Assembly: GCF_004522215.1 (NCBI RefSeq)
Contig: NZ_SDLR01000005.1
Span: 403,086-467,085 of the forward strand
Reading direction: 5' to 3'
From: Ammoniphilus sp. YIM 78166
GTDB taxonomy: Bacteria > Bacillota > Bacilli > Aneurinibacillales > RAOX-1
DNA: 64,000 bases
Below the pieces are notes generated by a model that was not told the origin of the DNA, searched no databases, and saw nothing but the letters and a program-made list of their open reading frames with translations. Position numbers and translations under genes: made by a program. Position 1 is the first letter of the stretch. The number at the start of each line of letters is the position of its first letter. Shown here piece by piece: positions 8,397 to 16,851 of the stretch.

Positions 8397-9848
8397 TTAA
8401 AGATTTAACACGACCACTTTATCTCTCGTCATCGATTCAATACTTCGGCGAACCCCCTGTACGCCCATCCCTGAGTTTTTCACTCCTAAGAATGGAAAAT
8501 GATCCGGTCCGCGCTCCGTTCTGCCATTGAGCTGGACGCTTCCCACCTCAAGCTTGGCAGCCAAGAGGAAGGCCTTATCCAGGTTTTTCGTGAAAATACT
8601 TGCCTGCAAGCCATACTCCGATTCATTGGCCAACTCTACTGCTTCCTCTTCGCTGTGCACCCGAATGATCGGCAATACCGGTCCGAACGGCTCTTCCCAC
8701 GCCACACGCATTTCCTTCGTTACTCCATCGAGTACGGAAGGAGCTATTAAATTACCTTCACGCTGATTTCCGATCACTAACTTGGCACCCTTCCACAACG
8801 CATCCAAAATTAGCCCATGTACAAAATCGGCAGAAGCCGAATCGATCAAAGGAGTAATATCAGCATTGTCTTCAGGAAGACCCACGCTCAGTTGGGACAC
8901 CTTTTCCTTGATTTTCAATACAAGCTCATCCGCCACCTGGTCCATCACCAGCACTCTCTTAATTGCCGTACAACGCTGACCAGAATAGGAGAATGCACCG
9001 CTAACGATCTGATTCGCAGCCAAATCAAGATCCGCGTCCTCCAGCACAATCGCAGGATCTTTCCCGCCAAGCTCGAGAACAAGTGGGATCATCTTCGCCT
9101 TTTTTGCGATATCTGTTCCGGTTTGTGTTCCCCCCGTAAACGAGATGAAGTCGATGGAGCGATGCGTAACAAGATAGTCTCCAATCTCTGATCCTTTTCC
9201 GGTAACAACATTCAAAACCCCTTCTGGAAGACCCACTTGATGTAAAGCTTCAACCATCATCAACGCACTTATCGCTCCTTGCGTGGCTGGCTTCAGCACG
9301 ACGGCGTTACCGCAAATAAGAGCAGGTGCAATTTTAGCTGCTGATAAATTAACCGGATAGTTAAAGGGAGAAATCGCCAACACAACACCGAGAGGCTCCT
9401 TTTCAATCACAGCCATTTTCTTGGCATTCCCCCCGTAAAACGAATCTCCTTTCATCATTTCCCCGTGCAGTCTCTTCCCTTCTTCCACATTGTATCGAAT
9501 TAAGTCCGCTGTACGGATTACCTCGTCTCGCGCAGCCGATTTTTTCTTCCCTACTTCCTTCATGATCATCTCTGCAATGGGCTCAACATTCTCAACTAAT
9601 CGATCCGCCCACGCCAAAAGAATTCTTCCTCGTTCATGAACAGGGAAGTCCGCCCATTTCTTCTGGCCCTTCACCGCCCCTTGAATTGCTGCTTCGGCTT
9701 CCTCTGCTGTCATAGCAGGAATCTCACCCACCGTTTGTTGAGTCGATGGAGACACGATACTAATCCATCGACCAGTACTACTGTCTTTCCATTCTCCATT
9801 TACCAACGTCTGGTATTGTACCTGCTTCTCAAACGACTGAATTCCCAT
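8397..9848 (-). CDS. gapN: NADP-dependent non-phosphorylating glyceraldehyde-3-phosphate dehydrogenase GapN
   Basis: 483 aa aldehyde dehydrogenase. The catalytic Glu is in LELGGKDPAI and the nucleophilic Cys in SGQRCTAIKRV. The C-terminal segment RTERGPDHFPFLGVKNSG followed by GVQGVRRSIESMT matches the GapN branch rather than generic ALDHs. GapN oxidises glyceraldehyde-3-phosphate directly to 3-phosphoglycerate, making NADPH and bypassing substrate-level phosphorylation. Cytoplasmic, apparently monocistronic, with a terminator downstream. The GapN subfamily call is from motif recognition; a related aldehyde substrate cannot be fully excluded. Confidence 0.88.
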   Translation of the reverse strand: MGIQSFEKQVQYQTLVNGEWKDSSTGRWISIVSPSTQQTVGEIPAMTAEEAEAAIQGAVKGQKKWADFPVHERGRILLAWADRLVENVEPIAEMIMKEVGKKKSAARDEVIRTADLIRYNVEEGKRLHGEMMKGDSFYGGNAKKMAVIEKEPLGVVLAISPFNYPVNLSAAKIAPALICGNAVVLKPATQGAISALMMVEALHQVGLPEGVLNVVTGKGSEIGDYLVTHRSIDFISFTGGTQTGTDIAKKAKMIPLVLELGGKDPAIVLEDADLDLAANQIVSGAFSYSGQRCTAIKRVLVMDQVADELVLKIKEKVSQLSVGLPEDNADITPLIDSASADFVHGLILDALWKGAKLVIGNQREGNLIAPSVLDGVTKEMRVAWEEPFGPVLPIIRVHSEEEAVELANESEYGLQASIFTKNLDKAFLLAAKLEVGSVQLNGRTERGPDHFPFLGVKNSGMGVQGVRRSIESMTRDKVVVLNL

Positions 9849-10016
9849 CTATTTCATTCTCTCCTCTGCTATGTGGTTGGAATTGAAGGTATATTGTGTA
9901 AATTCATTATATTACATCGGGACTATATTTGTAAACCATGGACATTATTTGTCCCTAGACAATGGTGAAAAGGCCCTGAAACGGGCTTAAGAGCTTGCCT
10001 GACTAGATTGGGGAAT

Positions 10017-10037
10017 AAAAAAAACTCCTATCGGAGT
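10017..10037 (-). terminator. Orphan minus-strand terminator
   Basis: ACTCC-TATC-GGAGT hairpin (10024-10037) followed on the minus strand by eight T (10017-10024). It lies ~100 bp past the ytnP terminator, with no annotated gene between them. Confidence 0.55.
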
Positions 10038-10132
10038 AAATTCAAAGAAGCCAGACCGCGTTTAGAGGAAGTTTTTTATGCAGAATAAGGAGGATAAATC
10101 AACGAAGTTTATACTTTCTTAGTCTGTAAAAA

Positions 10133-10155
10133 AAGCCAAGAGCATCTCTTGGCTT
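10133..10155 (-). terminator. Intrinsic terminator of ytnP
   Basis: AAGCCAAGAG-CAT-CTCTTGGCTT, a 10-bp perfect stem, then seven T on the minus strand. Confidence 0.85.
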
Positions 10156-10196
10156 CCAACTATCCCCAGTAACCGTTTCTACCTCTCGAGCACGAG

Positions 10197-11036
10197 CTAC
10201 AACACCCTCACTTGATCCACCACATTTCCCTCCGTATCCCACTTGATCGCGCGGCACAGGTTATCGTGATAGAAGATAAACCAAGCCTTTTCCTCAATCG
10301 CTTGATGAATCCACTTTTCCTTGGCAAAAATAGAATCCATTGGATAATCATCAAAAGCTAAGACCCACAGCGGGTTTTTGTGAGCGTGTGTTGGCATGAT
10401 ATCCCCCAAGTGATAGGCAATTTCGCCAGCACTCTCGATTCTAACGATCGCGTGTCCTGCCGAATGGCCACCCGTATGAATCAACTCGACTCCTTCCGTT
10501 ACTTCCACCCTTTCTTTAAAAGGACGAACCATGCTTTCAACTGGTTGCCAATTTTCTTTAAAGTAAGTATTGCGAGAGCGGATGTTAGGAAAACGCACTT
10601 CCTCCCACTCTGTAACGTTCACGTGGTGGATTGCTTTCGTAAACACGGGTAGATATTGACTTTGTTCAAGTTTAGTCAAACCTGCCGCATGATCGTTGTG
10701 AAAGTGAGTTAACAGAACATGATGGATATCCTTTAAAGTCAGACCCATTTCAGCCAAAGATTTCTCCAAGTCCGATTCTTCCACAATCCCATGCCTTGCC
10801 TTTTGCTTATCATCAAGCTTACCGCTACCCATCCCGGTGTCGATGAGCAAATTTTGTCCATTGGCTTGAACTAGGATTGGATCCGTACGAAGCTCTATCA
10901 TATTGGACTCGTTACAGGGATATTTTTTACTCCACATCATTTTAGGGACGACGCCAAACATGCCTCCCCCATCTAACGCAATTTTACCACCGTTAAGCCA
11001 GGTCAAACGATAGTCACCAATAGTCAAAGATTTCAT
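10197..11036 (-). CDS. ytnP: YtnP-like metallo-beta-lactamase-fold lactonase
   Basis: 279 aa. The metal-binding motif THFHNDHAAG is that of dinuclear zinc MBL hydrolases, and the N-terminal block (LTWLNGGK, MFGVVPKMMWSKKYP, IELRTDPILVQ) closely resembles Bacillus YtnP, which degrades N-acyl-homoserine lactones and other signals. Further ligands are in HTGGHSAGH and HLGDIMPTH. No signal peptide, so cytoplasmic. The frame begins at 11096, but AGAGGTGAG is placed seven bases before the ATG at 11036, where the family also starts. The physiological substrate is unproven. Confidence 0.85.
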   Translation of the reverse strand: MKSLTIGDYRLTWLNGGKIALDGGGMFGVVPKMMWSKKYPCNESNMIELRTDPILVQANGQNLLIDTGMGSGKLDDKQKARHGIVEESDLEKSLAEMGLTLKDIHHVLLTHFHNDHAAGLTKLEQSQYLPVFTKAIHHVNVTEWEEVRFPNIRSRNTYFKENWQPVESMVRPFKERVEVTEGVELIHTGGHSAGHAIVRIESAGEIAYHLGDIMPTHAHKNPLWVLAFDDYPMDSIFAKEKWIHQAIEEKAWFIFYHDNLCRAIKWDTEGNVVDQVRVL

Positions 11037-11139
11037 CAATCTCACCTCTACTCTTTTTTGAAAATTATACCAGATACAGAATGAATATTCATTCATTACT
11101 TTTATATTTATTTACCCACATTAGAAATATCTAAAAAAA

Positions 11140-11159
11140 ATCCTACTCAAGAGTAGGAT
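11140..11159 (-). terminator. Terminator of the purine permease gene
   Basis: ATCCTACTC-AA-GAGTAGGAT with a run of T on the minus strand, 14 bp after the stop at 11174. Confidence 0.85.
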
Positions 11160-11173
11160 CGGTCAAGCATTCT

Positions 11174-12462
11174 CTAATGTGCAGGAAAGTAGATCATTTG
11201 AAGGATAAAAATCACTCCAAAAAAATAAAGAATGGGATGAACTTCTCTGCCTTTTCCATTTACCAGCTTCATTAAAGGATAGGTAATGAAGCCAATGGCA
11301 ATTCCGGTTGCAATGCTAGAGGTTAAAGGCATGGTTAATATAATAGCAAAGGCGGGAAAGGCATCATCGAAGTCCGTCCAATTCACCTTAGCCAACCCTT
11401 CCATCATGAAGCATCCCACAATGATTAAGATAGGAGCCGTTATCGCTGGAAGAGCAGATATAGCCGATACAAAAGGTGAAAAGAATAAAGCAATCAAGAA
11501 TAAGACCGCCACTACGAGTGCTGTTAACCCTGAGCGTCCTCCTGCAGCAACTCCTGCAGATGACTCAATATAAGAACTAGAAGGACTTGTTCCGAGCGTC
11601 GCTCCGACGGTTGTAGCCACTGCATCCCCCATCAGGGCAGACTTTACTCTTGGGAATTTCCCATCCTTCATCAGTCCAGCTTGCTCTGCCACCCCTAGCA
11701 TGGTGCCGGTCGTGTCAAAAATAGTAACAAGTAAAAAGGCAAAGACAACGGTATATAAACCGTTTGAAAATACACCGCCAATATCTAGGTCAAAGAAGAC
11801 AGCAGGCGGTGGTGCGGCAATAATGCCTTCAAATTTTAGATAACCTGTAAAATAGCCTATCACCGCGGTCACAAGCATTCCTAGAAACAATGCCCCGTTT
11901 ACCTTTCTTGATATGAGGATCAGCGTAATAAACAACCCAACCAAAGATAAAACAGTAACAGGCTGATGTAAGTCTCCGAAGGAGACCATGGTTGCAGGAT
12001 TAGCAACCACAATTCCAGCCATTTTTAGTCCAATAAAGGCAATGAATAAGCCAATCCCTGAGGTAATTCCATATTTAAGGAAGAGGGAATGGAATGAATC
12101 AACGTCTCACGAATCGGGGTTAGGGATAATAAAAGAAACAAGACTCCCGCCAAAAAGACGGTACCGAATACCACTTGATAACTTATACCGTTTGTGGCGA
12201 CAACACTCGTAAAATAAGCATTCATCCCCATACCCGGAGCAATAGCGATCGGGTATTTGGCAAATAAAGACATGATCAAGGTGCCTACAACAGCTGATGC
12301 AATCGTCGCGATAAAGACTTGCTCGAACGGTACACCTGCAGCCGAGAGAATAGCAGGATTAACTACAATAATATATACCATGGTTAAAAACGTTGTAACC
12401 CCTGCTATGATTTCTGTTCGGATTGTTGTTCCTAATTCATTTAATTTAAAAAAACGGTCCAT
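11174..12462 (-). pseudogene. AzgA-family guanine/hypoxanthine permease, split by a frameshift
   Basis: Two adjacent frames encode one NCS2/AzgA purine permease of ~430 aa: 12462-12025 holds helices 1-4 (TEIIAGVTTFLTMVYIIVVN) and 12022-11174 holds the remainder (GTMLGVAEQAGL and SSSYIESSAGVAAGGRSG are typical AzgA substrate-site segments). After IPSSL the downstream frame reads KYGITSGIGLFIAFIGLK, exactly the missing family sequence, so a single base is lacking in the short A/T run near 12074-12077. Product, if the indel is real, would be truncated. Everything else, including RBS and terminator, is intact, so a sequencing error or a very recent mutation is likely. Confidence 0.85.
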
Positions 12463-12569
12463 AGCTCCTCCTTGTTATAATCACACCTTTCCATACGCAT
12501 CCAAGGAGGCCACGCCTTGGCCTAGCCATGGAGAAATCGCTCTCTATGTTCAGCTTCCATTGTCTACTT

Positions 12570-12594
12570 AAAAAGGGCTGCCTTTGTGGCAGCC
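12570..12594 (-). terminator. Leader terminator/attenuator upstream of the purine permease
   Basis: Minus strand GGCTGCC-ACAAA-GGCAGCC-CTTTTT. An overlapping alternative pairing GTGGC/GCCAC just upstream is mutually exclusive with it, as in an attenuator. The ligand or trigger is unknown. Confidence 0.5.
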
Positions 12595-12702
12595 ACAGCC
12601 ACTTCCATTCCAGAAAATGTAATACCTACCTATTCTACATCGATATTCCACAACTGTCATCTTAACGCATTACTACTTTAACATTCATGCTTTTCTCCCT
12701 AA

Positions 12703-12731
12703 TTGATTTCTTTGGCAAGAGATGTTATATT
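12703..12731 (+). promoter_or_regulatory. Sigma-A-type promoter for the GNAT gene
   Basis: TTGATT (12703-12708), 17-bp spacer, TATATT (12726-12731), 43 bp before the start codon. Confidence 0.5.
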
Positions 12732-12774
12732 CACCTGACGACCATACTGGTAATGGAAATAAAAGAGAAAAGAG

Positions 12775-13209
12775 ATGATATCAGTGGAAGCCTTACGTGT
12801 TACAAGTCAAGAAGAATTAGATGAAGCCTTTAATATTAGAAAAGCTGTTTTTGTAGAAGAACAAGGAGTTCCTTTAGAAGATGAATTTGATGAGCATGAA
12901 GCCCATGCTGAACATATCTTGGTCTATTTTGAAGGCCAAGCCGTGGGTACAGGAAGAATGCGAGTAGTAGACGATATCGCCAAACTAGAACGTATTTGCC
13001 TCCTCGCTCCCTATCGAAAATATGGATTAGGCAAATTAATCATAAAGACACTTGAACAGTTGGCTAGCGAGAAAGGCTTAACCAAGACAAAATTACATGG
13101 TCAAACCCATGCAGAGGGGTTTTACCACAAACTAGGCTATGAAACCAAGTCCCCAGTATTTATGGAGGACGGCATTCCGCATGTTTTGATGGTCAAAAAT
13201 TTAGTATAA
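12775..13209 (+). CDS. GNAT-family N-acetyltransferase (YjcF/ElaA-like)
   Basis: 144 aa. The N-terminal IRKAVFVEEQGVP and the acetyl-CoA segment LERICLLAPYRKYGLGKLI are characteristic of the short YjcF-like GNAT branch; the R/Q-x-x-G-x-G loop is RKYGLG. The C-terminus carries HGQTHAEGFYHKLGYE, typical of this group. Cytoplasmic, substrate unknown. The first ATG (12775) follows AAAAGAGAAAAGAG; a GTG at 12784 is an alternative. It has its own promoter and no operon partner. Confidence 0.8.
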   Translation: MISVEALRVTSQEELDEAFNIRKAVFVEEQGVPLEDEFDEHEAHAEHILVYFEGQAVGTGRMRVVDDIAKLERICLLAPYRKYGLGKLIIKTLEQLASEKGLTKTKLHGQTHAEGFYHKLGYETKSPVFMEDGIPHVLMVKNLV

Positions 13210-13250
13210 GGAGTTTCCCTAGGCAGCCTACCGGCAACCGCTAGTAACAA

Positions 13251-13309
13251 GACTCTCGATGTGGTGCAGTATTCCTAGCGCTTGAACACTAGGTTCGCAG
13301 TAGAGAGTC
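13251..13309. other. Nested inverted repeat, possible structured RNA
   Basis: GACTCTC (13251-13257) pairs with GAGAGTC (13303-13309), enclosing CCTAG (13274-13278) and CTAGG (13289-13293). The two arms also share a direct GCAGTA. It matches no RNA family I recognise. Confidence 0.35.
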
Positions 13310-13393
13310 CCTTTGCAATCTACAAACTCTCTTGCTGCTCCAAGGTTTGGCAACTTCCCCCGCAGCATAACCACCAGCGCTACCCGCGGTCAT
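13289..13393 (-). CDS. Possible 34-aa small protein
   Basis: A short frame starts with ATG at 13393 preceded by GGAGG and AGGGTGG, and ends at 13289. The product opens MTAGSAGGYAAGEVAKPWSS and ends basic with one Cys. No homology is recognised. It overlaps the nested inverted repeat, so the stretch could be structured RNA instead; the only support is the ribosome binding site and the glycine-rich start. Confidence 0.25.
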   Translation of the reverse strand: MTAGSAGGYAAGEVAKPWSSKRVCRLQRDSLLRT

Positions 13394-13479
13394 ATCCACC
13401 CTCGCCTCCGTTATTTATCCTAATTTTACCACGCCTATCATTAAACTCTACCAAAATGCTGTTTACCTCTGTTTATTAG

Positions 13480-13507
13480 TTGGTTTTTATGGTATATTGT
13501 ATACAAT
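13480..13507 (+). promoter_or_regulatory. Promoter of the glutaredoxin-like gene with GTATAC-type palindrome
   Basis: TTGGTT, 16 bp, TACAAT (13502-13507). The partial palindrome TGGTATATTGTATACAA (13490-13506) overlaps the -10 box and resembles sites at 18646-18662 and 31776-31792. Confidence 0.45.
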
Positions 13508-13541
13508 AGACAAAATTAATTACACAATGGAGGTACTTCTC

Positions 13542-13811
13542 ATGGAAAAGAAAGTCGTACTTTGGAGCTCTTATACTTGCCAGCTTTGCACTGATCTCAA
13601 GCTATTCTTCGAGGAGCATCAAATTACGTATGAGAATCAAGATATGAAAAAAGATGATTCTCTTCGAGATATCATTGAGGCCAAATACGGTATTCGTAAA
13701 GCACCTGTAGTCGAAGTTGGCGATGATGTGGTGATTGGCGGTGGCCAATGGTCCGAAGAAAATTGGAAGCAATTAAAAGAATTATTAAATCTTTCTGAAG
13801 CCGTTAAATAG
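13542..13811 (+). CDS. Glutaredoxin-like thiol-disulfide protein
   Basis: 89 aa, thioredoxin fold of glutaredoxin size. The redox motif is WSSYTCQLCTDLK (C-Q-L-C, Cys13 and Cys16 or thereabouts), followed by the cis-Pro segment KAPVVEVGDDVVIGG. It probably acts as a small cytoplasmic reductant for ribonucleotide reductase-like or other targets, but no partner gene is adjacent. The open frame extends to 13497, but AATGGAGGT just before the ATG at 13542 fixes the start. A strong terminator follows. Confidence 0.8.
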   Translation: MEKKVVLWSSYTCQLCTDLKLFFEEHQITYENQDMKKDDSLRDIIEAKYGIRKAPVVEVGDDVVIGGGQWSEENWKQLKELLNLSEAVK

Positions 13812-13818
13812 AGGAATA

Positions 13819-13847
13819 GACTGACGAAACTTTCGTCAGTCTTTTTT
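13819..13847 (+). terminator. Intrinsic terminator
   Basis: GACTGACGAAA-C-TTTCGTCAGTC followed by TTTTTT, eight bases after the glutaredoxin-like stop. Confidence 0.9.
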
Positions 13848-13915
13848 CTTTTTGCCAATCGTCCAACCCTTTCTACTAACAGAAGAATAGAATATATAAA
13901 AGAGGTGATCACTTT

Positions 13916-14407
13916 ATGAGTATCTCTATTCAAGCTGCCGAGGAAAAAGATTTGGCGAAAATTCATAGAGTCATACACTTAGCCCATGCAAAAAACAGAA
14001 GAAATGGCTATTACTTTCCTATTTCTAGAATCAGCCAACGCAATCTACTTCTTAGAATGAGACGTGACCAATTCTATGTCTTAAGATATCATGACGAAAT
14101 AATAGGAACCGTAGCATTAAGGAGACGAAATCATAGTCTAGAGATTTGCTCCCTAACAGTATTGGATCAATACCGAGGACAAGGTTTTGGAAAAAAGCTT
14201 TTAACATTCGCAGAAAACAAAGCGAAGGCAAGTGGTTGGAGCAGAGTCATGCTGCAGACTTTAAAGCAGCACGCCACTCTTCGAGCGTTTTACCAGCGCA
14301 GCGGCTATCGGCCTCTACCCGGTTCTAGAAACCGTAGGGGAAAGTGGATTGCTCTATACAAAACTCTCCCATCCGCCGTTTCCGATTCACTTGAGAAAAT
14401 GAAATAA
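13916..14407 (+). CDS. GNAT-family N-acetyltransferase
   Basis: 163 aa. Acetyl-CoA binding loop QYRGQGFGKKLL (about residues 85-96) preceded by the beta-strand LEICSLTVLD, and C-terminal HATLRAFYQRSGYRPLPGS typical of GNAT helix 4 and strand 5. Rich in arginine, which could suit a nucleic-acid or acidic substrate, but nothing identifies it. It starts with ATG after AAAGAGGTGAT and ends before its own terminator. Confidence 0.8.
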   Translation: MSISIQAAEEKDLAKIHRVIHLAHAKNRRNGYYFPISRISQRNLLLRMRRDQFYVLRYHDEIIGTVALRRRNHSLEICSLTVLDQYRGQGFGKKLLTFAENKAKASGWSRVMLQTLKQHATLRAFYQRSGYRPLPGSRNRRGKWIALYKTLPSAVSDSLEKMK

Positions 14408-14416
14408 ACTCCCACC

Positions 14417-14446
14417 AAGGTACCACAAAAAGTTGGTACCTTTTTT
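14417..14446 (+). terminator. Intrinsic terminator
   Basis: AAGGTACCA / TGGTACCTT stem followed by TTTTTT. Confidence 0.9.
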
Positions 14447-14500
14447 CTTTGCCATCTTCCCGTATACTGATCGCATGAACGTTACACGGGAGGTTTTCTT

Positions 14501-15934
14501 ATGAAAAAAGGATTGTCGTTAGCGACCTTAATCCTTTTATGCTTTTTCCAGTATGTCTATAGCGACACGCCCGATCAAGATCCCTATCTGATTACCGATT
14601 TTAGCCGTCTACACCCCGTCAAAGTGGAGCGCTTAGTTCAAGGGAAGCAAGAAGAGCAATTGATCAAGCTCGTAAAAGAAGCGAGCGAAAAAAAGCTGAA
14701 GATCTCCATCGCCGGACAGCGTCATAGTCAAGGTGGACATACCTACTACAAAGATGGGATCGTGATCGACATGACCTCCTACAATCAGATTCTAGACTTT
14801 GATCCCCAAGGCAAAACAATACGCGTTCAGTCAGGCGCTACCTGGCGAGAGGTGCAAGACACCATCCACCCTTATGGATTATCGCTAAAAACCACACAAT
14901 CTCAAAATATTTTTACCATAGGGGGTTCCATCAGTATCAACGCTCATGGACGAGACATCCGCCAAGGATCGATGATTTCGAGTGTAGAGTCGTTTCGTCT
15001 GCTGACAGCCGAGGGAGAGATAAAAGAAGTCAGTCGCACTCAAAATGCCGAATTATTCCCGTTAGCGCTTGGAGGCTATGGTTTGTTTGGGGTGATTTTA
15101 GACGTGACCTTAGCCCTAACCGATGATGCGATGTACGTGGTCACCAGCGAGGAGCTTTCCGTCAAGGATTATAGCCGTTATTTCATAGAGGAAGTACTCG
15201 CAAACCCCGATATTCATATGCATATCGCTCGTTTATCCATTGCGCCGGGCAGCTTTCTAGAAGAGATGTATGCCGTTAACTATGTCTTAGAGCCCTCTAT
15301 TCCCTTAGAGTTCGATCGCAAGCTTGATTTCCATGAAAAGGGAGTCATTCCAACCAAGTTCTTTTTCAACTTAAATCGAAGCTTTGACTGGGGAAAGGAT
15401 GTTTTCTGGCAGGCGCAAAAGCAGTACTTCCACACCCAGCAACAGACGGTAATCAGCCGAAATCAGGCCATGGGCTCCGAGTCCGCCTTTATGGAATACA
15501 GTAAAGTTGGTCAGAATGACTTACTCCAAGAGTATTTTATCCCTGTTCAACAGTTTCCAGATTTTGTCTCTCAATATAAGCAGATCTTGCAGGAAGAAGA
15601 CCTGAATTTGTTGAACATTACCGTCCGGTATGTAAATCACGATGAGGAAGCCGTACTGTCCTATGCAAAGGACGATATGCTCGCCCTCGTTTGTTTATTT
15701 AACGTTTCTCTGTCTAATCAAGCGCAAGTCGAATTCAAACATAGCATTCAACGTGTTCTTGATGCCGTCATTGCTCACCAAGGATCGTACTATCTACCCT
15801 ACGCAGCCTACCCGAGCATCGAGCAGTTTCAGACCGTTTATCCAAGATCCAAAGAATTTTTCGAAAAGAAACTTGTATATGATCCCAACGAGCTTTTTAC
15901 TAACAACTTTTATGAACATTATAAGGGGGAATAA
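14501..15934 (+). CDS. Secreted FAD-linked oxidase (aldonolactone oxidase/FAD_binding_4 family)
   Basis: 477 aa. An N-terminal hydrophobic signal (residues 1-21, MKKGLSLATLILLCFF) suggests export or membrane anchoring. The PCMH-type FAD domain shows ISIAGQRHSQGGHTYY, where His at the flavin-attachment position is seen, and the diphosphate loop TIGGSISINAHGRDIRQGS. The C-terminal half should bind substrate; related enzymes oxidise sugar lactones or alditols. It starts after GGGAGG and precedes by 3 bp a half-size MFS protein, so the two are probably cotranscribed. Substrate is unknown. Confidence 0.78.
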   Translation: MKKGLSLATLILLCFFQYVYSDTPDQDPYLITDFSRLHPVKVERLVQGKQEEQLIKLVKEASEKKLKISIAGQRHSQGGHTYYKDGIVIDMTSYNQILDFDPQGKTIRVQSGATWREVQDTIHPYGLSLKTTQSQNIFTIGGSISINAHGRDIRQGSMISSVESFRLLTAEGEIKEVSRTQNAELFPLALGGYGLFGVILDVTLALTDDAMYVVTSEELSVKDYSRYFIEEVLANPDIHMHIARLSIAPGSFLEEMYAVNYVLEPSIPLEFDRKLDFHEKGVIPTKFFFNLNRSFDWGKDVFWQAQKQYFHTQQQTVISRNQAMGSESAFMEYSKVGQNDLLQEYFIPVQQFPDFVSQYKQILQEEDLNLLNITVRYVNHDEEAVLSYAKDDMLALVCLFNVSLSNQAQVEFKHSIQRVLDAVIAHQGSYYLPYAAYPSIEQFQTVYPRSKEFFEKKLVYDPNELFTNNFYEHYKGE

Positions 15935-15937
15935 CAT

Positions 15938-16492
15938 ATGCCGGTTCCATGGCTGATTCGGTCCCAAAGTATTTTTACCTTGTCAGCAGGGATGATCTAT
16001 CCCTATTACCTACTCTTTCTCAAGAACCTGGGCAATAGCTATTCCAAGTACGGCCTAGCGTTCGCTGTGTTTACGATAAGCTCGGCTATCATGTCACAAT
16101 GGATTGGCCGTCGGTTGGATCAAGGGAGTCAACAGTTGCTTGCTCTCAGCTCTTTAGGAATGATGGCAGCTATGCTTGCTTTTCCGCTTGTTGCGTCCTA
16201 TGGATGGGTTCTTCTGCTCCAGATTGTCATGGGTGCTTGCAACGCGATGCAAAAAATGAGTGAAAGACAGCTGTTGGCCGACTTTACGGAACGAGGAGCC
16301 CGCGGGGAGCTCATAGGCTCTTACCATTTTTGGACCTCTGTCGCTTCCGGATTCGCTGTTCTCATTGGCGGCTATGTCATTGATTGGCTCACCATTCATG
16401 CTCTGTTCTACGCCAGTGCCCTGTTATATGGAATCAGTGCATGGGTCGTTTGGCGGCAATGTTTGCATAGGAACAACAGCATTCAAGCATGA
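15938..16492 (+). CDS. Half-size MFS-type membrane protein (six helices)
   Basis: 184 aa with about six transmembrane segments, i.e. one MFS half. The loop QWIGRRLDQGSQQLL corresponds to the conserved MFS loop 2-3 motif (G-x-x-x-D-R/K-x-G-R-R/K). No frameshift or second half was seen in the following sequence, so it may be a genuine half-transporter working as a dimer, or a long-fixed truncation. It follows the FAD oxidase by three bases, GGGGGA serving as RBS. Confidence 0.65.
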   Translation: MPVPWLIRSQSIFTLSAGMIYPYYLLFLKNLGNSYSKYGLAFAVFTISSAIMSQWIGRRLDQGSQQLLALSSLGMMAAMLAFPLVASYGWVLLLQIVMGACNAMQKMSERQLLADFTERGARGELIGSYHFWTSVASGFAVLIGGYVIDWLTIHALFYASALLYGISAWVVWRQCLHRNNSIQA

Positions 16493-16527
16493 TATGAAGG
16501 ATTAGCCAGTTAAAGGAGGTCGTCGAA

Positions 16528-16740
16528 GTGAACCCGTTAGAAGATATCGGTGAAGCTTTGCGAGGTCTAGGACATCACCGACGTGAACTAGTAGAAAAAA
16601 TCCTATCGGAAGTGGACCAGGGAGATCGCTCTACATCCCTTGCGTTGTACAAGGAATTAAGCCATGTTAGCGATCAGGCCATTACCCTCATGAAGAAGCA
16701 AAAAGACATCATTGATGCTGAGATCAAAAGCTTACAGTAA
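16528..16740 (+). CDS. Small helical protein of unknown function
   Basis: 70 aa from a GTG start preceded by AAAGGAGG. Predicted entirely helical with charged heptad-like pattern (ELVEKILSEVDQ, ITLMKKQKDIIDAEIKSL), so a small coiled-coil or adaptor is possible. No family recognised. It lies 35 bp after the MFS half-protein and before a terminator, so it may be the last gene of that operon. Confidence 0.65.
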   Translation: MNPLEDIGEALRGLGHHRRELVEKILSEVDQGDRSTSLALYKELSHVSDQAITLMKKQKDIIDAEIKSLQ

Positions 16741-16741
16741 C

Positions 16742-16782
16742 GAAAACACCCACCATTCGGTTTTAGAGTGGTGGGTGTTTTC
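16742..16782. terminator. Bidirectional-type terminator
   Basis: GAAAACACCCACCA and TGGTGGGTGTTTTC form a 14-bp stem. Confidence 0.9.
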
Positions 16783-16851
16783 ATGCAACAATGAATCACT
16801 AGACAACTGCCCCTTGCATAATTTATAAAAAAATGAGGGAGGGTGTTTGGA

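Larger units (their letters stand above)
9849..10196. other. Intergenic region with orphan hairpins
   Basis: No convincing gene. It holds the ytnP terminator (10133-10155), a second minus-strand terminator-like hairpin (10017-10037) and a weak GCCC/GGGC hairpin (9973-9986). A 14-codon plus-strand ORF at 10078-10122 overlaps AGGAGG but is not convincing. Confidence 0.6.
12463..12774. promoter_or_regulatory. Divergent intergenic region with leader of the purine permease
   Basis: Minus side: a 7-bp GGCTGCC/GGCAGCC hairpin plus T5 ~110 nt before the permease start. Plus side: the GNAT promoter. I found no purine-riboswitch consensus. Confidence 0.5.

Noticed and set aside
12463-12680. Purine riboswitch upstream of the AzgA-like gene
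   Set aside because: Expected conserved junction and loop sequences are not present; only a generic terminator hairpin is seen.
13221-13309. SAM-I riboswitch (CCGGCAACC and GGTGCAGTATTCC segments)
   Set aside because: The 5' consensus (AGAGAGGTGGAGGGA) and the closing P1 helix are absent, and no methionine/cysteine gene follows.
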